DNA of 64,000 nucleotides from Agelaius tricolor (lineage: Eukaryota; Chordata; Aves; Passeriformes; Icteridae): NCBI GenBank assembly GCA_023055355.1, contig JALJCS010000053.1, positions 2,180,501 through 2,244,500 of the forward strand, read 5' to 3'. Both the position numbers and the translations under genes were made by a program. Position 1 is the stretch's first letter. Each line of letters opens with the position of its first letter. The notes beneath the pieces were generated by a model. That model was not told the DNA's origin, ran no database searches, and saw only the letters and a program-made list of their open reading frames with translations. Of the stretch, positions 59,501-64,000 are shown piece by piece.

Positions 59501-59619
59501 ATTCTTCGAAGCAGTGGGTTCAGGTAACAGCACTCTCCAGTCAAAATAGTTTTCTCTTGAATAATGAGGGTTTCTCGGGTTGACTTTATGAAATACATGG
59601 ATATCTCACCAATAAAAAT
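41484..59619 (-). CDS. PLPPR1: Phospholipid phosphatase-related protein type 1, partial
   Basis: Minus-strand exons 59619-59487, 50792-50542, 45026-44850, 42942-42811 and 41516-41484 encode 241 residues, equal to the last 241 of the 325 in human PLPPR1 (LPPR1, PRG-3). The first about 84 residues lie past the right edge. The protein is a six-span plasma-membrane relative of lipid phosphate phosphatases that promotes filopodia and neurite growth in neurons. The region shows TM helices in VFAFGLFATDIFVNAG, SIYSALYATMYI, LCLGTLCAAFLTGL and VIAGFILGSAVALFL, and an N-glycosylation site NYT in the lumenal loop. The catalytic motifs are degenerate as in the family: PSKH instead of PSGH and NRVSEYRNHCSD instead of SRxxxxxHxxxD, so no phosphatase activity is expected. 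The tail ends NHSASMTEVT. All splice sites are GT-AG and phases agree across every junction. Confidence 0.96.
41517..42810 (-). other. PLPPR1 last intron
   Basis: 1294 bases, donor GTACTG. It includes a near-duplicate of CCTCACTCA with flanking A/G-rich sequence at 41588-41640. Nothing else recognised. Confidence 0.85.
42811..42942 (-). CDS. PLPPR1: PLPPR1 penultimate coding exon
   Basis: 132 nt, 44 codons, GICVVHNFKG to ESPLETLSAQ. This is the end of the sixth helix and most of the proline-rich cytoplasmic tail. Position 2 is Ile where human has Met. Confidence 0.95.
42943..44849 (-). other. PLPPR1 intron
   Basis: 1907 bases, phase 0, donor GTAAGT, acceptor TTGCACAG. Frames on both strands around 43.4-43.9 kb have no similarity to known proteins. 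No repeat recognised. Confidence 0.8.
44850..45026 (-). CDS. PLPPR1: PLPPR1 coding exon with motif C3 remnant
   Basis: 177 nt, 59 codons, MYITSTIKTK to GSAVALFL. Contains NRVSEYRNHCSDVIAG, the degenerate third phosphatase motif, and two membrane helices. Acceptor CCCACAG. Confidence 0.96.
45140..45164. repeat. Homopolymer of 25 A
   Basis: An uninterrupted A run on the + strand (T on the PLPPR1 sense strand), about 115 bases upstream of the exon 45026-44850 in gene orientation. Length is prone to sequencing error. Confidence 0.95.
47459..47934. mobile_element. Interspersed repeat, copy 1 (unclassified, LTR-like)
   Basis: Aligns by eye with 59818-60354 in the same orientation: shared blocks include AATGCTCATTAAGC, TGCACCTGGACTAAGCCC, GGGTAATGTGTATGTCTCAA, ACACTGATA and CCAAGGATTGTTGTTATTAA. 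The copies differ by many substitutions and several indels, so they are old. Copy 1 may extend to about 48310. Family not recognised; an ERVL-type LTR is possible. Confidence 0.75.
48235..48310. repeat. Imperfect tandem repeat of about 38 bp
   Basis: Two units beginning GGATTGATGCTGAAACCAGG and GGATTCATGCTGGAACCAGG follow each other. It probably belongs to the same mobile element as 47459-47934. Confidence 0.6.
50542..50792 (-). CDS. PLPPR1: PLPPR1 coding exon with motif C2 remnant
   Basis: 251 nt, two bases plus 83 codons, VFAFGLFATD to YSALYAT. It includes the lumenal loop with CKPNYTGNDC and the PSKH remnant of the PSGH motif. Donor GTGGGT, acceptor TTCACAG. Confidence 0.96.
54061..54084. 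repeat. Perfect 12-bp tandem duplication
   Basis: TCATGCTCTATC occurs twice without spacing or mismatch. Confidence 0.95.
57182..57206. repeat. G15 run followed by (TG)5
   Basis: Fifteen consecutive G on the + strand, then five TG. On the PLPPR1 sense strand it is C-rich. Could form a quadruplex; length likely polymorphic. Confidence 0.95.
59487..59619 (-). CDS. PLPPR1: PLPPR1 most upstream exon in the window
   Basis: 133 nt, 44 codons plus one base, IFIGEISMYF to LLRRIIRFI. It holds the second-helix end and the conserved GECCYLNPLLRR loop. Acceptor CCTTGGCAG. The exon continues a protein whose first about 84 residues are beyond 64000. Confidence 0.95.
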
Positions 59620-59817
59620 CTGCCAAGGAAAGGGGAAGAAAGAGAAGGTTAAAAATGACATGAGCAAACATTGAAACATGGGTGTCTAGTCTCAGCCCAC
59701 AGACAGTGCCACACAGCTGCATGTTCTGGGGACCCTGCACTGGCACTGTGGGGCTCAGCATGACTGACACACACCCAGCTCCCACCCTGGAGAGGGATCA
59801 TTCCTGCACTCAGTGGT

Positions 59818-60354
59818 GCAGAGACCCAGAGAAGATGACTTCACTCATGGCAAGGATTGTGGTGGTGCATCCCTCCCCCTCCTCTGGCTGCACCGAGCTG
59901 AGAAATGCTCATTAAGCGTTAGCCTTGATGAGCTGCACCTGGACTAAGCCCCTGTTGAGCATATCAAAGACACTCTCTGTTCCCAGAAACTCTGCTTTCT
60001 AATGAGCATTTGTTTTTTCACTAACAGCCTTGGTAACTTATTTTTCTTGTCTGAATAATAACCCAAGTGAAATAATATTTTTGTTGTTGAACTTTCAAAA
60101 AAAGCTACCAACGTGAGTTGTGCCCAGGGTGGAAGATTACCATAACTCCAGCCCACTCTCTTGTGACCTTCGGAACAAGTGTTCAAAGTGAGATCCTTTT
60201 TGAGCTCCCAATTCCCAGAAGATAAAAGGGTAATGTGTATGTCTCAAACACTGATAGTTGGATGGCTGTGGAGCCATCCAAGGACTGTTGGCAATAACAG
60301 ACCAGAAATGTTGGTAACAACCAAGGATTGTTGTTATTAAAATACCATGAGAAA
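59818..60354. mobile_element. Interspersed repeat, copy 2 (unclassified, LTR-like)
   Basis: Partner of 47459-47934, same orientation, about 12.4 kb away. Copy 2 carries extra sequence near 59862-59895 and 60090-60150. No target duplications were resolved. Confidence 0.75.
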
Positions 60355-63115
60355 GAGCAATATTTGACTAAATGTTCTGTTACCAAAAATGAAGTCTCCA
60401 CAGAACCACTAATCATGATGTCAGCTGTGCTTATGTATTATATATTTTTGTATGATCTGAACATTCACGCTTTCTATAAATGTAATAGCTGCTTCCCATA
60501 GGAGTAGGATCATTTCTTAAGCACTTAGAACTAATTTAGTTCTGTTGCACTGAGGCCTATCTACCCTCACTAAAGCTGGACAGAATTTAATCACAGGCTT
60601 TAGAAGCAATGATGATCCACACACAGCAGGAACCTCTGAAAATATCACCTATCATGTTCTGTCAGCTGGCTTTAGAGAGGGAAACTGGGACCCTTTTAGA
60701 AAGACAGAGTTTGTAATTAAAGTCTTTAAAATAAAAAAAGCCTGCCTGATGTGGAAGAAATGAGCTTTTAAGGGGAAGCACTCAAGATTATTAATTTAAT
60801 ACATTATTGCAGGACATACACAAGAGAATCCATAGTGTTAGGGAACGGTCAGAGAAATACATAACAGAAGTGTTTGTGTACACACACACAGGGTGGCACA
60901 GACACCTGGAGTTAGTATAAATGTCAAGGAAGTCACCTCAGTTCACTCTGACTGCTGGAATGGTGTGCTGTTTCAAGGGCAACAATTTATCCTTATTAAG
61001 CCAGATGAGTGTCCTTATTGATTATTGACATTCAAGCCAAGTATGCTCAACCTCTTTATAATTCTACCCGCTGATGGCAAGAGCTGTGGAGCTGTAAAAT
61101 GCATGTCGATAATGGCATCTGGAGCGGAGCTGATGCATGGGAGCTGCACTGAAATATTGCCTTTATCCCGTTTCACTCCATCTGCTCTTAACAGAATTGG
61201 CAAGCAGTTCAATAAGCTCAGCTCACTAACGACGGGGCTGGGAATTAAGAAAAAGACCATCTGCACTAAAGCAGTTTGAAAGTGACACTCTGTTTCAACC
61301 CGTTTATTACTTGAATTATTACAATGTTCAGAAGTTTGAATTACTGCTTTGCCTCTCTGTCTGCCCGGGGCTGTACACAGACACTGAGGGACGACTCACA
61401 CCCTGAGGGAATTCTACTCTGTGAGCACAGGGGCTACTTGACTTTAAAATATCCTAAACTTTTCAAACAGGAGAGACTTAGGCATAAAACATACTAACAG
61501 TCCTCCTGTAACTATACATCCATCTTTAAAGTTCCTTTACATCAGAGGTTAATGGAGTATTTTCCTGCTTCAATTCCCATCTTTGTTTCTATAAATCTAG
61601 CTGTCTGGCACACTCCTAGCGACTCCCATGTGCATAGATTAGTTCCACTTAGATTTAGGAGTAAATTTTGCCAGGCTGTAAATCTGTTCAGTTCCATTAC
61701 ACTGATTTAAGCAGAATTATCCCAGATTTCCTACAGCATAACAGTTCAAAATTTGATTTTTTAAAATGAATACTGCCTTAGGTTTAGGTATATGGCAATA
61801 AAGCTCTGTTTGTGTAGAGATACAAAGTGATTCAACATAACTGGACCATTCTTATCATGTCATCTCTGGCACTGAATTTAGTTGCTGAAATTTGTTTTCT
61901 AATATGCTTAATATGGGCTCTCTAGAAAGTCAGCCTTGCTGTTTCTGAAAAATTCAATGGGCAATTGGACACCTGATTCTGAAAGCTAATCTGTCTGTGT
62001 GCAGTTAAATGTGGTCTGAATAGCTCTCAAAGAACTTGTTGTTTTGTTTTGTTTTTTTTTTTTTTTTCTTTCCCAGGCATTTTTGAAATCAAGTAACTCC
62101 ACTGATTCTCGTGATTTAAACCCTGATGATGCTGCAATGAGCAGGGCCCAAATCCAGCCAAGTTGTCCAGCTGGCCTCCCAGAATCAATCACCAGCACTG
62201 CTGAGTACCTCAGCTCCTGCCAAAACAGAATCAGCACTCCAGGAATGGTTGCAAATCAGTTCTATAGCTGACATCTAAATATAAACTCATATACCTAAAT
62301 ATGGGCTGAAAAAGAAAACAGCAAGCTAACCACTTTTATTTCCATTTGGGAAAACAATGCAAGGTTAATGAACTTCTGTATCATACTGGCTTAATTAGAC
62401 AGTAGAAATGTCAGGAGAATTGCACTGGATTGAAAGCACAAGTGATCTTCAGTCTGGCACGGTGTAGGTAATAGGGAAGCAAAGGTAGTGCCCTGCATGT
62501 ATTTTTGTTCTTGGTTTCCTGAATAAAATAGCAGCTCATCTACACTGAGGACATATTGCTTGAGAACTCTTGCTCACATTCCATTTCGTATAACTACCAG
62601 GTAAAAATACAAGGATGACCCAAAGCCCCAGTATGAATTAGAAGTACCTACCCAGCAGGCATTTTTCCTCTGGTGATTTCAACCTCTCCAGTGAGAAAAC
62701 TTCTTCAATTTTCCCTGCCTTCCCGTTACTGCCAGTGTCACCAAATACTTGCCCTCAATGTTCAGCTCTCAAAGCCCTCTGCTGCACACACGTATTTCCT
62801 GGCTCATCCTGACCCAGCAGATGATAAAATTATCCGTCCATTTTCCTCTTCAACAGTCTTTTATCCATGATAGTCCTTCAGCTGACATTTTCAGACAGTG
62901 AAATGTCTCATCTCCCCCTTTCAAGTTCTTAGCACAGCATTAGCACCTGATACTCCCTGCACTCCTGTACAGATTACTGACAGTTCATAAATTTAATTTT
63001 CAATTTAATCAACAAAATAATGGAACTATTGCTTTTAAAAGGACATGGAATCTTTTTTCTCCCCATAGCACTTTCTGATAAGCTCAGGCAAAGGATCATT
63101 TGCACAACTTTGTTT

Positions 63116-63133
63116 AAAAAAAAAAAAAAAAAG
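63116..63133. repeat. Homopolymer of 18 A
   Basis: An uninterrupted A run on the + strand. No clear retrocopy lies upstream of it. Confidence 0.9.
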
Positions 63134-63776
63134 TGAACATCAAGAAGACCTTTTTCTATGAGGATGAACTAAAATAAACTATCCAGGAATTATCCAGGAA
63201 TGTGTCTGTGGTACAGCTGAGAGGAGGTAGCAGAACAGTGGGATATTGGAGCTGCCCTCCTGCAGTAATTGTGCAGTGGGGCAAGACTGAGGAGCTGATT
63301 TGAAGAGTTGTATTAAATTTAGAAGAATAATCATTGATGGTGCTGACAGGCACAGCTTTTAACCCCATTTGTTCCTTCTATCAGTTTTTCTCAGAACAGA
63401 ACATTGGCCTTGTACCTCAGTTCAAATGCTGCAGCAAAGGTGAGGCAGGAAATGCTGCATCCCTTCTTCCTTCCCCTGCCATGTTTTTGCTCACTTCTCC
63501 AGTAGGCAAAATATTTCTCCTTAGTCATGTTTCTCCAAACTGCATGTAGAGTGCCACAATCTGGTTCCTCCCATGCTCCAGTCACGCTGCCCCAGTCTCA
63601 CATCTGTTTTCTCCCTTTGAAAACCCACTACAGATTCACTGCAACTCCAGCTGCTCAGCTGGATCTGCCCTGACCGCCTCCTTGCTGTCCCACAGCTGCT
63701 GGGAGAGGCTGCACCTCATGTTGGAAAATATCCTAATTATAATTTTTTTTTTAAATTTTATAACTTTGGTCAGTTT

Positions 63777-63835
63777 TCACAGGATCACAGAATGAACTAG
63801 GTTGGAAAAGACCTTTGATATCGTCAAGTATCAAA
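63777..63835 (-). mobile_element. CR1 LINE, short 3' end
   Basis: Reads CACAGGATCACAGAATGAAC then AGGTTGGAAAAGACCTTTGA, the reverse complement of a CR1 tail of the 'GGTTGGAAAAGACCT' type. Only about 60 bp remains recognisable. Confidence 0.85.
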
Positions 63836-64000
63836 CATATGTTTGCCTTTGCCCTGGGGGAAGGGAATTAGGGTTTATTTCCTCTTTCTTCTTTCCTTTA
63901 GGGCATTGTTCCACCAGGTGAAGGCCTGATGAGCTTAAAATCTCTACAGACTGGGAGCAGAACAGAAGATTCACCAAAGGTAACAGCCGTCAGTGGCATT

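Larger units (their letters stand above)
59620..64000 (-). other. PLPPR1 intron running off the right edge
   Basis: No sequence resembling the missing N-terminal residues was found. Contains repeat copy 2 at 59818-60354, a possible conserved element at 61015-61280, A/T runs at 62050 and 63116-63133, and a CR1 tail at 63777. Confidence 0.75.

Noticed and set aside
1..64000. CRISPR arrays, operons, phage or integron structures
   Set aside because: Gene structure is vertebrate throughout; short direct repeats are microsatellites or duplications without regular unique spacers.

Overview
The window is nuclear DNA of a bird. The evidence is vertebrate split genes with GT-AG introns, CpG-island promoters, several 3'-anchored CR1 fragments on the minus strand (the typical avian LINE), and two solo LTRs of the kind common in songbirds. 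'Songbird' is an inference from those LTRs. ALDOB is Z-linked in chicken, so Z linkage is likely here, but that rests on general knowledge and not on this sequence. Nothing bacterial or viral in organisation was seen.

Layout: 1-4.9 kb holds no gene, only a solo LTR at 3367-4005. A CpG island at about 4.9-6.0 kb is the probable promoter and non-coding first exon of PGAP4 (TMEM246). Its single coding exon is at 13828-15015 (+). ALDOB (liver fructose-bisphosphate aldolase) follows on the + strand, with all eight coding exons intact between 31371 and 34468 and a poly(A) signal at 34861. Its non-coding exon 1 is not certain; two TATA-plus-donor candidates lie at 23.86 kb and 26.63 kb. MRPL50 (mitochondrial ribosomal protein L50) is a two-exon + strand gene at 37051-38272 with a CpG-rich, TATA-less promoter. 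PLPPR1 (a neuronal lipid-phosphatase-related membrane protein) runs on the minus strand from its stop codon at 41484 to beyond the right edge. Five coding exons (241 codons) are present and the N-terminal exons are missing.

The order PGAP4-ALDOB-MRPL50-PLPPR1 matches the human 9q31 block in reverse orientation, but ZNF189 (ALDOB-MRPL50 gap in human) and BAAT (MRPL50-PLPPR1 gap) have no trace here. The four genes have unrelated functions (GPI-anchor glycan modification, fructose metabolism, mitochondrial translation, membrane and neurite shaping), so this is conserved synteny and not a functional cluster.

About 95% of the window is intergenic or intronic. Besides LTRs and CR1 pieces it contains a perfectly spaced 16-bp heptamer repeat inside the CpG island, an AT-rich cluster of homeodomain-like motifs at 7.1-7.3 kb, a 28-bp palindrome, a pair of diverged roughly 0.5-kb interspersed repeats flanking PLPPR1 exons, and possible conserved non-coding elements in the PLPPR1 introns. 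No convincing new biological system was found.
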